Positions 34,498 through 43,204 of a DNA stretch of 64,000 nucleotides are shown one piece after another. The notes below the pieces were generated by a model. It was not told where the DNA came from and made no database searches. It saw nothing but the letters and a program-made list of their open reading frames with translations. The stretch's first letter is position 1; each line of letters opens with the position of its first letter. The DNA is from Brevundimonas intermedia (GTDB taxonomy: Bacteria; Pseudomonadota; Alphaproteobacteria; Caulobacterales; Caulobacteraceae): assembly GCF_027922165.1 (NCBI RefSeq), contig NZ_BSFD01000002.1, positions 354,874-418,873 of the forward strand. The letters run 5' to 3'. Both the position numbers and the translations under genes were made by a program.

Positions 34498-35676
34498 TCA
34501 GGACAGGCGGTCGCGAAACTCGGAATAGTCGAATTCGCGGACCAGTTTCAGCGAGTCGGTGTCGCTGTTCCACAGGGCGATGGCCGGCAGCGGCACCCCG
34601 TTGAAGGTGTTGGTCTTCACCATCGAATAATGGGCCTGGTCCAGGAAGGCGATGCGGGTTCCCGGCGTCGGCGCAGTGGCGAAGCCATAGTCGCCGATGA
34701 TGTCCCCGGCCAGGCAGGACGGCCCGCCCAGGCGATAGGTCACGCCGTTCTCGGCCTCGTTCAGCATGGCGGGGCGATAGGGCGCCTCGATCACATCGGG
34801 CATGTGGCAGGTCGCCGAGATGTCGGTGATGGCGATGGCCAGGCCATTGTGGAAGGTGTCCAGCACCTCGCCCACCAGTATGCCGGCGTCCAGCGCAATG
34901 GCCTCGCCCGGCTCGATATAGACCTGAAGCCCGTAGCGCTCGCCCAAATCCTTCAGGAAGCCGACCAGGGCGTCGATCCGATAATCGGCGCGGGTCACGT
35001 GGTGGCCGCCGCCCAGGTTGATCCACTTCAGGTCCGGCAGCAGGGGCGCCAGCTTGGGCTCCACCGCCGCCCAGATCCGCTCCAGCGGCTCAAACCCCTG
35101 TTCGCACAGGGCGTGGATGTGCAGGCCGTCGACGCCGTTCAGATGCTCGGGCGTCAGCTGCGACACCGGGAAGCCGAGGCGCGAGCCCAGCTGGCAGGGG
35201 TCGTATTTGGCGACCTCGCCTTCCGAATGCTCCGGGTTCAGACGCAGGCCGATGTCGAACGTCTCGCCCTCGGCGCGGGCGGCGGCGATCAGGTCGCCGA
35301 ACCGGGCGATCTGGTCCGGGGCGTTGAAGATGACCGTGTCCGACAGGCGCAGGATCTCGGGCAGGTCGGCGGGTTTGTAGGCGGGGGAATAGGTGGTCAG
35401 GTGCCCCTGATAGAACTCGCGCGCCAACCGCGCCTCCCACAGTCCCGAGGCGCAGACGCCGTCAAGGTATTCCCCGACGACGTCGGCCAGCGACCACATG
35501 GAGAAGGCCTTCAGGGCCAGCAGGACCCGGGCGTCGCCCCGCGCGCCGACGTCCTGAAGGACCGACAGGTTGCGACGCACCGCGACCTCGTCCACCACGA
35601 AGGCGGGCGACGGGACGCGGTTCAGATCGAACCGGGCGAAGGCGCCCGGTCCGCCGGCCTGGGTCTGCATGACCAT
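34498..35676 (-). CDS. nspC: Carboxynorspermidine/carboxyspermidine decarboxylase
   Basis: 392 aa. A fold-type III PLP decarboxylase of the alanine-racemase-like family: the PLP lysine is in LLALKAFSMW, and there follow GLRLNPEHSEGEVAKYDP, SRLGFP, DGLHIHALCEQG, INLGGGHHVTR, YIEPGEAIALDAG and GPSCLAGD. It decarboxylates carboxyspermidine or carboxynorspermidine, the last step of the alternative polyamine pathway. It follows the dehydrogenase gene after 10 nt. A second ATG at 35670 is possible. Confidence 0.95.
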   Translation of the reverse strand: MVMQTQAGGPGAFARFDLNRVPSPAFVVDEVAVRRNLSVLQDVGARGDARVLLALKAFSMWSLADVVGEYLDGVCASGLWEARLAREFYQGHLTTYSPAYKPADLPEILRLSDTVIFNAPDQIARFGDLIAAARAEGETFDIGLRLNPEHSEGEVAKYDPCQLGSRLGFPVSQLTPEHLNGVDGLHIHALCEQGFEPLERIWAAVEPKLAPLLPDLKWINLGGGHHVTRADYRIDALVGFLKDLGERYGLQVYIEPGEAIALDAGILVGEVLDTFHNGLAIAITDISATCHMPDVIEAPYRPAMLNEAENGVTYRLGGPSCLAGDIIGDYGFATAPTPGTRIAFLDQAHYSMVKTNTFNGVPLPAIALWNSDTDSLKLVREFDYSEFRDRLS

Positions 35677-35686
35677 GAGCGTGTCC

Positions 35687-36892
35687 TCAGAAGTCCAGCG
35701 GAGCGGACAGTTCCTCGACCGTCCAGGGCAGACCGTGCTTGTTCAGCATGTCCATGAAGGGATCGGGATCCAGCTGCTCCATGTTGAACACCCCCTCGCC
35801 CTTCCACTGGCCGGTCAGCATCAGGGCCGCGCCGATCATGGCGGGGACGCCGGTGGTGTAGCTGACGGCCTGGTTGCCGGTCTCGGCATAGGCGTCCTGG
35901 TGGTCGCAGATGTTTTTGACGTAGACCGTCTTGGCCGCGCCGTCCTTTTTACCGGTGGCGATCGTGCCGATATTGGTCTTGCCCTTGGTGATCGGGCCGA
36001 GCGACGAGGGTTCGGGCAGCAGGGCTTTCAGGAACTCGATCGGGATGATCTCGCGGCCCTGGAACATCATCGGCTCGATCGAGGTCATGCCGATGTTCTC
36101 GAGCACTTCCAGATGCTTCAGATAGGAGTCGCCGAAGGTCATCCAGAAGCGGATGCGCTTGATTTCCGGATAGAATTTGGCCAGCGACTCTAGTTCCTCA
36201 TGATACATGAGGTACATGTTCTTCTGACCCACGCCCTCGAAGTCGAAGGCCTGCTTGTGCGACAGAGCCGGACCCTCGACCCACTGGCCGTTCTCCCAGT
36301 GACGCGAATTGGCGGTGACTTCGCGCAGATTGATCTCGGGGTTGAAGTTGGTGGCGAACGGCAGGCCCGTGTCGCCGCCGTTGCAGTCCAGGATGTCGAG
36401 GGTCTCGATCGAGTCCAGCAGGTGCTTCTTGGTGTAGGTGGTGAAGACCGAGGTCACGCCGGGGTCGAAGCCTGAGCCCAGCAGGGCCATCAGCCCGGCG
36501 TCCTTGAAGCGGTCCTGATAGGCCCACTGCCACTTGTATTCGAACTTGGCCTCGTCGCGCGGCTCGTAGTTGGCGGTGTCGAGGTAGTTGACCCCGGCGG
36601 CCAAGCAGGCGTCCATGATGGCCAGGTCCTGGTACGGCAGGGCCAGGTTGACGACCAGGGCGGGCTTGACCGCCTGGATCAGGGCCGTGGTCGCCGCCAC
36701 GTCGTCGGCGTCGATCGCCGCCGTGTCGATGGTCACGCCGAAGCGCGACTTGACGGATTCGGCGATGGCGTCGCACTTGGACTTGGTGCGGCTCGCCAGA
36801 GTGATGTGCGAGAAGATGTCCGCATTCATCGCCATCTTGTGGACCGCGACGGAACTGACGCCGCCGGCGCCAATGACCAGCACCCTGCTCAT
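35687..36892 (-). CDS. Carboxynorspermidine/carboxyspermidine synthase (saccharopine-dehydrogenase family)
   Basis: 401 aa. The N-terminal Rossmann loop VLVIGAGGVSSVAVH binds NADPH. Other family segments are LASRTKSKCDAIAE, VVNLALPYQDL, NYLDTANYEPRDEAKF, GFDPGVTSVFTTY and the C-terminal MLTGQWKGEGVFN. It condenses L-aspartate beta-semialdehyde with putrescine or 1,3-diaminopropane reductively. The product is decarboxylated by the next gene, nspC. AGGAGAA lies at normal distance before the ATG. The 5' leader has a hairpin (36933-36951). Confidence 0.93.
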   Translation of the reverse strand: MSRVLVIGAGGVSSVAVHKMAMNADIFSHITLASRTKSKCDAIAESVKSRFGVTIDTAAIDADDVAATTALIQAVKPALVVNLALPYQDLAIMDACLAAGVNYLDTANYEPRDEAKFEYKWQWAYQDRFKDAGLMALLGSGFDPGVTSVFTTYTKKHLLDSIETLDILDCNGGDTGLPFATNFNPEINLREVTANSRHWENGQWVEGPALSHKQAFDFEGVGQKNMYLMYHEELESLAKFYPEIKRIRFWMTFGDSYLKHLEVLENIGMTSIEPMMFQGREIIPIEFLKALLPEPSSLGPITKGKTNIGTIATGKKDGAAKTVYVKNICDHQDAYAETGNQAVSYTTGVPAMIGAALMLTGQWKGEGVFNMEQLDPDPFMDMLNKHGLPWTVEELSAPLDF

Positions 36893-36932
36893 GTGTGCTT
36901 CTCCTGAAGACTGAAATGCTCTGGCGACATCG

Positions 36933-36951
36933 CCGCCCTTATAAAGGGCGG
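36933..36951 (-). promoter_or_regulatory. Leader hairpin of the polyamine operon
   Basis: CCGCCCTTATAAAGGGCGG is an 8-bp perfect stem with a 3-nt loop, 41 nt before the synthase ATG and upstream of the AGGAGAA ribosome site. It has no U-tract. It could stabilise the message or form part of a regulated leader; nothing in the sequence decides. Confidence 0.4.
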
Positions 36952-37157
36952 GGCTCTTAGCACGATGATGACAGGACCGCTAATGCGGGGGGCGTTAGGG
37001 ATGAATTCGGCGAACATCCGACTGGTCGTGGGCCTTCGCCTTCCCTTTTCCAGCGTCGCACCAGGGCTTGTCCCCAAAGCCCGTACACCAAGCGCATCCG
37101 CAGTGCGCCCACTCCACCCTGCAAATTTAACGGCCATACCCAGAGAGAAAACTCTTT

Positions 37158-37177
37158 AGATTACATATAATTAATCT
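37158..37177 (+). promoter_or_regulatory. AT-rich inverted repeat with TATAAT
   Basis: AGATTA-CATATAAT-TAATCT: 6-nt arms around an AT-rich centre that includes TATAAT. It lies 109 nt before the CPBP protease start. It is a candidate promoter/operator; no -35 element is evident. Confidence 0.4.
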
Positions 37178-37285
37178 GACTTCCTGCATCTGGATCGTCG
37201 CTTGAACGCCTCTCCCTCGCATTCAAAGACGATCTGCGCGCATCGACCGGAAAGCGCGGGGTCGTGAGACCGCCGGAGGGGGCTT

Positions 37286-38263
37286 ATGAGTAGAAATGAA
37301 ATTTTCGCGCCGCGCGCCGTCAAGGGTCGGCGCACATGGACCGCTGCGGCGGTCGTCCTGATCGTCGTGTTCTTTCTGATAGGGCAGCTGGCGACCATCT
37401 TCGGCGTCCTGAAGCCCATGGGCTATCACAAGGCGGATCTCGATACGCAGTGGGAGCCGTTCGCCATCTTCCTGGCGGGCGGAGGGATCACCCTCCTTCT
37501 CATTCTGGCCTGGACGTCCCTGTTCGAGCGCCGATCACCGGCGGGCCTAGGCTTCAAGGCCAGGATCGCCGGTCCCTATATGCAGGGCCTGCTTGTCGGC
37601 GGATTGGCGCTCGGCGCCGTCGTCGGCGTTATCTTCGCCGCCGGCGGCTACGCAGCCGCCGGAAGCGGATCCTGGGTCTCGCCCACGCCGGCCCTGCTGG
37701 CGCCGCTGCTCGTCCTGTTCGGCGGCTATATGATCCAGGGCGCGACCGAAGAAGTCATGCTGCGCGGCTGGCTGATGTCCTTGATCGCCTCCCGGCATGG
37801 ACTGGTCGCCGCCGTCCTGATCAACTCCGGCTTCTTCGCCCTGCTCCATGCCAGCAATATCGATCCGTCGGGTGAACTCGCGCTCGGGCTGTTCAATCTG
37901 TTTCTGTTCGCGGTCGCGCTCAGCCTCTACGCGATCAGGGAAGGATCCTTGTGGGGCGTGTGCGCGGCCCACACTGGGTGGAACGTCTTGCTTGGCATGG
38001 GTTTCGGACTGGAGGTCAGCGGTCAGACGGTGGCCGTGACGCCGCTCGTCGCGAACCTGGCTCCGGCCCCTGACGCGCCGTGGTGGTTGACCGGCGGGGC
38101 GTTCGGCCCGGAGGCGAGCGTCGTCGCGACGATCGTACTCGCGGCAGGCTGCGCCTATCTGATCGCCAAGGGCGCGTTGACGACGACGTCGAGGCCGCAG
38201 GCCACCAGGTCGCAACCCTCGACTGACCCAACCCAAAAAAGCGTCAGCCATGCCTTAGAATAG
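37286..38263 (+). CDS. CPBP-family intramembrane metalloprotease
   Basis: 325 aa with about eight hydrophobic segments. The Abi/CPBP motif is QGATEEVMLRGWLM (EExxxR) followed by INSGFFALLHASN (FxxxH) and, later, WGVCAAHTGWN (HxxxN-like). Members cleave or bind prenylated or membrane substrates; many roles are unknown. GGAGGGGG precedes the ATG by about 5 nt. The C-terminal tail is Thr/Ser-rich. It converges on the LytTR gene. Confidence 0.9.
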   Translation: MSRNEIFAPRAVKGRRTWTAAAVVLIVVFFLIGQLATIFGVLKPMGYHKADLDTQWEPFAIFLAGGGITLLLILAWTSLFERRSPAGLGFKARIAGPYMQGLLVGGLALGAVVGVIFAAGGYAAAGSGSWVSPTPALLAPLLVLFGGYMIQGATEEVMLRGWLMSLIASRHGLVAAVLINSGFFALLHASNIDPSGELALGLFNLFLFAVALSLYAIREGSLWGVCAAHTGWNVLLGMGFGLEVSGQTVAVTPLVANLAPAPDAPWWLTGGAFGPEASVVATIVLAAGCAYLIAKGALTTTSRPQATRSQPSTDPTQKSVSHALE

Positions 38264-38366
38264 GCGTCCGCCATCTCCCCGGACTGAACGCTTGCCCCTG
38301 GGGTCCATACGCCACAAGGGCGACGGCCGGGAAATATGGGGCGAGGGTCAGCAGGCAAGGCTCACG

Positions 38367-39785
38367 TCATGTGCTGACGGTCGGCGCTTCCAGCGCGTCG
38401 CGAACGGTCGAAAGACGGTTACGACTGATGGGCAAGGGCTCGCCTTCGTCCATCAGCAGCCGGCCGCGCGAACCGTCACGCTCGAAGCCGAGGACATGGG
38501 TGAGATTGGCGATCACCGACCGGTGGACCCGAAGAAAGCCCGCTGGCAGCTCGGCTTCCAATCGGTCCAGGCGGGCCGCGTGCAGCAGTTTGCGCCCATC
38601 GGTCAGTCGCAGTTCCACATAGTCGTCGGCGCCCACGATGGAGACGATGTCCTTGAGCGGGATCCGCTGGACGCCGCGTGACGAGGCCACCGTCAGACAA
38701 TTGGGGCGCGCGGCGGCGCGTGTGAGCGCGATCTCCCGCTGCTGATCGTCGCGGCCCAGTCGCACGACTTCGGCCATCAAAAGCGGAAGAACGAGGCCGG
38801 CGGCGAACAGGAAATAGGAGAGATCGACCAGCCAGGCGGGAAAAAGAAGTCCCGTCGCCATGAAGAGGCAAAGATAGGCCAGGGTCAGGCGGGCGCCCAC
38901 GCGACGGCGGTACACACCGACGCCGGCCGCCGTGGCGGCGAGCGACAAGCCGACCATCAAGGCCAGCAGGCTCTTCAGATCGAACCCCGGAGCAAAGACG
39001 GTCGCGCCGACGGCGACCATGGCGAAGGCGATCAGCGGGCGGCGCGCCTGGGGCCAGAATCGCTCCACGACATAGGACACCAGCAGCACGGCGAAGGCGG
39101 CTGTCAGAAGCCAGATGCCGACAAGGCGCCAGCCGTGGACGGGATAGGCGTAGGGCGCGAGCGCTCGCAGGCTTTCCAGGATCGCTTGCAGCCCCGCGAT
39201 GCCCGCCAGGGTCGCCAAGGCCAGGCTCGAGCCGGTACGGCGCAGGCCGTGGATGACCGCGAAACCGAAGGCGGCGGCGAAGAGCGCGCCCGCAAGCGTG
39301 AAGACCACCGCCAGGGGGACCGCGCGCGACGGCCACGGATAGGGGGCGGCCACGATGCCCGCGATGGGGCCGTCCAACCGCACAGCGCCATGAAACGACG
39401 ACATATGGATCACGACCGGATTGTCGCCGGGCCGCCAGAGATGTTCGGGAACCGGGAAGGCCGCTTCGTAACGGCCGGGCGTTTCGGTCGCGGCCGAGGC
39501 GCCGGGTCGCCCGTTGGCGCCCAGCCGCTGACCATTGAGCCAGACTTCGGAAGAGGCCGTGCCGACGACGTACAGGGCGGCCGGACCAGCGCCGTCCGGA
39601 CGGCGCACGATAGAGCGAAGCCACAGCGCCCGCCCCTGGGGGTCGAGGACGCCATCGACCGCCTGACAGTCCCGAAGAACCGGCGCCGCAACGCCCTGTT
39701 CGCCGCGACAGGATTGCCAATCCTGCGCCCGCAAGCCCGTTGGGAGGGCGGTCAGGAGAATCGCGATGAGAAGCAGCCGCCACAT
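38367..39785 (-). CDS. Membrane-bound LytTR-type transcriptional regulator
   Basis: 472 aa. A signal-like N terminus (MWRLLLIAILLTALPTGLRA) is followed by a periplasmic beta-rich domain (residues 20-155; ALYVVGTASSEVWLNGQRLG is of the 7TMR-DISM/galactose-binding style). There are then about eight membrane helices (160-360). The C-terminal cytoplasmic LytTR DNA-binding domain runs from about 375 to 465 (VASSRGVQRIPLKDIVSIVG, DDYVELRL, FLRVHRSVIANL). The layout allows direct membrane-to-DNA signalling without a separate kinase. Targets are unknown. Confidence 0.9.
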   Translation of the reverse strand: MWRLLLIAILLTALPTGLRAQDWQSCRGEQGVAAPVLRDCQAVDGVLDPQGRALWLRSIVRRPDGAGPAALYVVGTASSEVWLNGQRLGANGRPGASAATETPGRYEAAFPVPEHLWRPGDNPVVIHMSSFHGAVRLDGPIAGIVAAPYPWPSRAVPLAVVFTLAGALFAAAFGFAVIHGLRRTGSSLALATLAGIAGLQAILESLRALAPYAYPVHGWRLVGIWLLTAAFAVLLVSYVVERFWPQARRPLIAFAMVAVGATVFAPGFDLKSLLALMVGLSLAATAAGVGVYRRRVGARLTLAYLCLFMATGLLFPAWLVDLSYFLFAAGLVLPLLMAEVVRLGRDDQQREIALTRAAARPNCLTVASSRGVQRIPLKDIVSIVGADDYVELRLTDGRKLLHAARLDRLEAELPAGFLRVHRSVIANLTHVLGFERDGSRGRLLMDEGEPLPISRNRLSTVRDALEAPTVST

Positions 39786-39896
39786 GACGAGAGCCTAGCC
39801 TGTCATTCGCCGGAAAGCGCTGCCGTTCACCGACGCAGACGCGCCGTTGGCCGAAGCCCGCTTTTGTCGGTCGGAAAGCCTGCTTCGATCCTTCCC

Positions 39897-41345
39897 ATGA
39901 CCCATGCCCTCATGAACCGCCGCTCCATCCTCGCCGCCGCCGGCCTCGCCCTGCCCGGTCTCGCTCTGCCCTCGAGGGCCCAGGAACAGGAACAGCCCGG
40001 CCCGTTCCGCTTCGTCGCCGGCGACGGCCAGGAAACCGACGCCGAACGCGGCTTCTTCGAGGTTCCCGAGGATCGGCACATCCCCGGATCGCGCCGTATT
40101 CGCCTCGGCTATGTGCGGTTCGCCTCGACCAGCGCGAACCCAGGGCCGCCGATCATCTATCTGGCGGGCGGGCCCGGCGGGTCGGGCGTCCGCACGGCGA
40201 TGGGGAATCGGTTTCCGATCTTCATGGCGTTGAGAGCGGTGGCGGACGTCATCGCCTTCGACCAACGCGGCACGGGATTGTCCGCCCATATTCCAGAGCG
40301 TCCGGCCTCCCCCGCCCCCTGGCCCGCCTTGACCCACAGGGAAATGACGGACTGGTACCGCGACGCGATGCAGAAGGCCTGGGTGGACTGGACCCGCGCC
40401 GGCGTGGCCATGACCGGCTATAATACCGAACAGAACGCCTACGACATCGATGACCTGCGCCGGCATCTGGGCGTGGAGAAGGTCGATCTGTGGGGCATCA
40501 GCTACGGCACGCATCTGGCCTTGTCCGTGCTGAAGCGGCATCCCGACGTGATCGGCCGTGTCGCCCTGGCCAGTCTTGAAGGTCAGGACCAGACCGTGAA
40601 ACGGCCGGCGCATATCGACGCCTTTCTGGACCGGGTGGACCGCCTGCTGGGTGAAGACCCCGTCGCCCGCGCGGCCGTTCCGAACCTGCCCGCCCTGATG
40701 CGGCGCGTCCACGCCCGGTATGAAGCCGAGCCGGCGATCGTGACCATCTCCGGCGCGACCGGCCCGGCCGATCTGAAGATCGGCGGCTTCGGCGTGCAGC
40801 TTATGGCGTCCGCCATGGTCGCCAATCCGCCGACCTTGTCCATGTTGCCCGGCGTCTACCTGGCGCTCGACGCCGGCAAGACCGACGTCCTGTCGCCGCT
40901 CTTCCCGCCGCCGGATCGCTATTTCAGTATTGCCGGCATGCCCGAGGCGACCGATCTGGCGTCCGGCATTTCGCCGGGGCGGTTGGCCCTGATCGAGAAG
41001 GAGGCGAAGACGGCCGTGCTGGGCGACGCCTTCAACATGCCCATGCCGCATCTGCTGGGCGCCATCCCCGGCGTGGACCTGGGCGAGGATTTCCGGTCGG
41101 CGATCCGGATCGAGACCCCTGCCCTTCTCGTCGCCGGGTCCCTCGACGGCCGAACTCCTCTGGAAGAACAGGCCGAGGTGATCGACCAGTTTCAGCGAAA
41201 GACCCAGGTGGTGGTCGAAAACGCCGGCCATAACGTCTTCGAGTCGCACCCGGAGGTTCAGACCCTGCTGGTCAAGTTCTTCGGCGGAGAGCCGGTCAGC
41301 GACACCCGATTGAGTTTGGCCCCGCCGAAGTTCGCGCTCGTCTGA
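39897..41345 (+). CDS. Alpha/beta hydrolase, S33-type peptidase (exported)
   Basis: 482 aa from MTHALMNRRSILAAAGLALP; a second start at 39912 leaves NRRSIL at the tip. The twin Arg before a hydrophobic stretch resembles a Tat signal. The domain shows LAGGPGGSG (oxyanion loop), VIAFDQRGTGLS, the nucleophile motif WGISYGTHL (GxSxG), a late Asp in LVAGSLDGRTP and His in NAGHNVF. This is the proline iminopeptidase/tricorn-like S33 group with a TAP-like C terminus. Substrate peptide unknown. The long frame back to 39135 is antisense to the LytTR gene and is discarded. Confidence 0.9.
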   Translation: MTHALMNRRSILAAAGLALPGLALPSRAQEQEQPGPFRFVAGDGQETDAERGFFEVPEDRHIPGSRRIRLGYVRFASTSANPGPPIIYLAGGPGGSGVRTAMGNRFPIFMALRAVADVIAFDQRGTGLSAHIPERPASPAPWPALTHREMTDWYRDAMQKAWVDWTRAGVAMTGYNTEQNAYDIDDLRRHLGVEKVDLWGISYGTHLALSVLKRHPDVIGRVALASLEGQDQTVKRPAHIDAFLDRVDRLLGEDPVARAAVPNLPALMRRVHARYEAEPAIVTISGATGPADLKIGGFGVQLMASAMVANPPTLSMLPGVYLALDAGKTDVLSPLFPPPDRYFSIAGMPEATDLASGISPGRLALIEKEAKTAVLGDAFNMPMPHLLGAIPGVDLGEDFRSAIRIETPALLVAGSLDGRTPLEEQAEVIDQFQRKTQVVVENAGHNVFESHPEVQTLLVKFFGGEPVSDTRLSLAPPKFALV

Positions 41346-41404
41346 GGGCGGTTGACCAGGGAGGGCGGCCCTTCTGGAGAGCGAAGGGTTGCGCCAAACT
41401 GGAA

Positions 41405-41416
41405 TTACATGCGTAA
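41405..41416 (+). promoter_or_regulatory. BlaI-type operator before blaI
   Basis: TTACATGCGTAA fits the BlaI/MecI operator pattern TTACA-NN-TGTAA with one mismatch (C for T in the right arm). It is centred about 26 nt before the repressor ATG (41437), so it probably serves autoregulation. It pairs with a perfect site at 42684-42695. Confidence 0.6.
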
Positions 41417-41436
41417 TCCGCAATGAGGAGACCCGC

Positions 41437-41802
41437 ATGAACATCACCGATGCAGAGTTCAAGGTCATGGACGCCGTTTGGCGGGCCGGCCCCCTGTCGG
41501 CAGATGAACTGATAGCCGAGGTCCAAAGCCAAACCCCGTGGGGCGAGGCGACAGTGAAGACCTTGATCAATCGCCTACTCAAAAAGGGCGCGATCCGCTC
41601 CGAGCGGATCGACGGGCGGCACCGATATCAAGCGGCTCTTGAGAAGGAAGCCTTCGCAATGGCGGAAAGCGAAAGTCTGCTCGAACGTCTTTTTGGCGGT
41701 CAAGTCTCACCCCTGGTTGCGCAACTCGCATCTAACCGCACACTGTCCCAGCAGGATCGCGAGAAGCTCAAAGCAATCATCGCGACGTTTGACGATGAGT
41801 GA
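41437..41802 (+). CDS. BlaI/MecI/CopY-family repressor
   Basis: 121 aa. The winged helix runs over residues 1-75 (ITDAEFKVMDAVWRAGPLSA, WGEATVKTLINRLLKKGAI, RHRYQAALEKE) and the dimerisation helices follow (LLERLFGGQVSPLVAQLA, LSQQDREKLKAII). It represses by binding TACA-NN-TGTA operators until cleaved or displaced by a partner M56 protease, here the next gene, which overlaps by 8 nt. The ATG at 41437 has GAGGAG upstream. An earlier in-frame ATG would lie in the operator. Confidence 0.93.
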   Translation: MNITDAEFKVMDAVWRAGPLSADELIAEVQSQTPWGEATVKTLINRLLKKGAIRSERIDGRHRYQAALEKEAFAMAESESLLERLFGGQVSPLVAQLASNRTLSQQDREKLKAIIATFDDE

Positions 41803-42670
41803 ACTCCTCTCACTGATCGTCGAATTGAACTTTGCGCTTGCGGGCGCGGTGTCGGCGGTTCTGCTCATACGTCGCCCATGTCGAAAAGCCTTCGGGCCCC
41901 GGGCGTCTTATGGGCTGTGGTCCGCGGCGCCCGTGACGATGCTCGCCGTCTGCCTACCGCGTATCACGCCAGAGGTTGACCTCCCTGCGGCCGCTGCACC
42001 AGCGGAGTTCGCCATGATTGTGCTGGCGATCTGGATTTCGGGAGCGATCGTGTCAGCCGGCTTGATGCTGTCCGCTCAAGCCCGCTTCTTCGATCAGGCC
42101 CGACGTGGCGTGGCGGGACCTGCGGTGGTCGGCGTCATAATTGGCCGACTGGTCATGCCCGCAGACAGCGCCGACCGCTGGAGCATTGAAGAACGAGCGG
42201 CTATCCGCGATCACGAGCGCGCCCACCTCGAGCGCGGCGATCTGCGCGTCAACGCCTTGGCTGCGTTGTTGCAGTGCTTATTCTGGTGGAACCCTTTTGC
42301 TCACTTGGGAATCACCTGGTTCCGTTTCGATCAGGAATTGGCCTGCGACGCGGCTGTGATGGCCCAGCGTCCCGGTCGCCGTCGCCTCTATGCCGAAGCC
42401 CTGCTCAAGGCTGTCCCGACCGCGCCTCTCGCCTTCGGCTGCGGCTGGACCACGGCTGGTGTCGGGGCTCTGGCGACCCGTTTGGATAGTCTGCGCCTGC
42501 CTCGCCATACGCCTGACATGAAAGATCGGCTGACCATCCTCGCCTTTGCCTTGACGACGGCGACTGTGGCTTGGGCCGTTCAACCCGCTTCCGCTGAAAG
42601 ACAGCGCCTCAAGCCTACGCCGGTTCTCAACCTCCGCCTCTTGCCCCCCGCGCCGCCCGACGCCTCGTGA
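41795..42670 (+). CDS. M56-family (BlaR1-like) membrane protease without penicillin-binding sensor
   Basis: 291 aa, ATG 41795 overlapping blaI (ATGAGTGA). Three N-terminal membrane helices (about 4-25, 38-55, 72-93) precede the zinc site HERAH at residues 140-144, the third ligand Glu181 in QELACDAA, and a fourth helix (249-262). BlaR1 proteins carry a large C-terminal sensor; here only about 28 residues follow the last helix, ending LRLLPPAPPDAS. So signal sensing must differ from beta-lactam binding. It is presumed to cleave or inactivate the BlaI partner. Confidence 0.9.
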   Translation: MSELLSLIVELNFALAGAVSAVLLIRRPCRKAFGPRASYGLWSAAPVTMLAVCLPRITPEVDLPAAAAPAEFAMIVLAIWISGAIVSAGLMLSAQARFFDQARRGVAGPAVVGVIIGRLVMPADSADRWSIEERAAIRDHERAHLERGDLRVNALAALLQCLFWWNPFAHLGITWFRFDQELACDAAVMAQRPGRRRLYAEALLKAVPTAPLAFGCGWTTAGVGALATRLDSLRLPRHTPDMKDRLTILAFALTTATVAWAVQPASAERQRLKPTPVLNLRLLPPAPPDAS

Positions 42671-42674
42671 CCGG

Positions 42675-42695
42675 TTGACAATATTACAATTGTAA
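42675..42695 (+). promoter_or_regulatory. Promoter with perfect BlaI-type operator
   Basis: TTGACA (42675-42680) is followed after three bases by TTACAATTGTAA (42684-42695), a perfect palindrome with the TACA-NN-TGTA core of BlaI/MecI operators. The start of the next gene is 36 nt further on. Repressor bound here would block the promoter. A -10 could not be fixed. Confidence 0.68.
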
Positions 42696-42730
42696 ATCAC
42701 GCTACCTTCATCACTCAGATGGAGGATGAG

Positions 42731-43204
42731 ATGCGCCTGAATATTGCTTTGCCTGCCCTTGGTCTGACCGCGTTCTGGACATGCGCCGCCGCAGCGCAAA
42801 GCGTCGAGCCGGGCGGACGGGGGTTGAAAATAGCGGCGGTCTTCAACGACGCCGGCCCAGAGACCAAGCTGATCGTACTGGGTTTGGTTGCCTGCGGATT
42901 GGCCGCCGCTCTGCTCGCGCCGCGCCTGGCTCGGCAGACGCGTGACAATCCTTCGCCCCGAGGGATCGGATTCATCTCCGGCCTCAGGCTAGGCGGCCCC
43001 CTGATCGCGCTTGTCGCCGTCCTCCACAATTTGCTCAATTGGGCGGTGGCGTCAGCCTGGTTTAATCGAAGCCCCTCCCATCTGCAGTTGGCTCAGGGGT
43101 ATGCCGAACTGGCTCTGATCGCCCTGGCCGGGACTGTGGCGGCGACCTTCGCGATCTTCAGCCTTGAGCATGTGCGCGCCGCTGAACAGCGGGCGCGAGG
43201 ATGA
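42731..43204 (+). CDS. Membrane protein downstream of the BlaI operator, function unknown
   Basis: 157 aa. ATG 42731 is chosen because GGAGGATGAG just before it is a strong ribosome site; an ATG at 42719 would include that site in the coding region. A cleavable signal or first helix (ALPALGLTAFWTCAAAAQS) is followed by three further helices (TKLIVLGLVACGLAAALL, PLIALVAVLHNLLNWAVA, ELALIALAGTVAATFAIF). The overall shape is reminiscent of ExbB/TolQ-like small membrane proteins, but I see no clear motif. It overlaps the next gene as ATGA. Confidence 0.75.
   Translation: MRLNIALPALGLTAFWTCAAAAQSVEPGGRGLKIAAVFNDAGPETKLIVLGLVACGLAAALLAPRLARQTRDNPSPRGIGFISGLRLGGPLIALVAVLHNLLNWAVASAWFNRSPSHLQLAQGYAELALIALAGTVAATFAIFSLEHVRAAEQRARG

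Larger units (their letters stand above)
36893..37285. other. 393-nt intergenic region before two divergent genes
   Basis: No convincing gene; the short frames here lack start signals and GC-skewed codon use. It holds the leader hairpin of the polyamine operon (36933-36951) and, at 37158-37177, an AT-rich inverted repeat upstream of the CPBP protease. The stretch 37140-37180 is clearly richer in A/T than its surroundings and includes TATAAT (37166-37171), so the promoters of both divergent units probably lie here. Confidence 0.6.

Noticed and set aside
36965..37159. Small plus-strand gene in the 393-nt gap
   Set aside because: No ribosome site, no conserved-looking composition, and it overlaps the AT-rich promoter region.
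39135..41345. 736-codon frame including the S33 peptidase
   Set aside because: The first ~250 codons are antisense to the LytTR gene; the peptidase with its signal begins at 39897.
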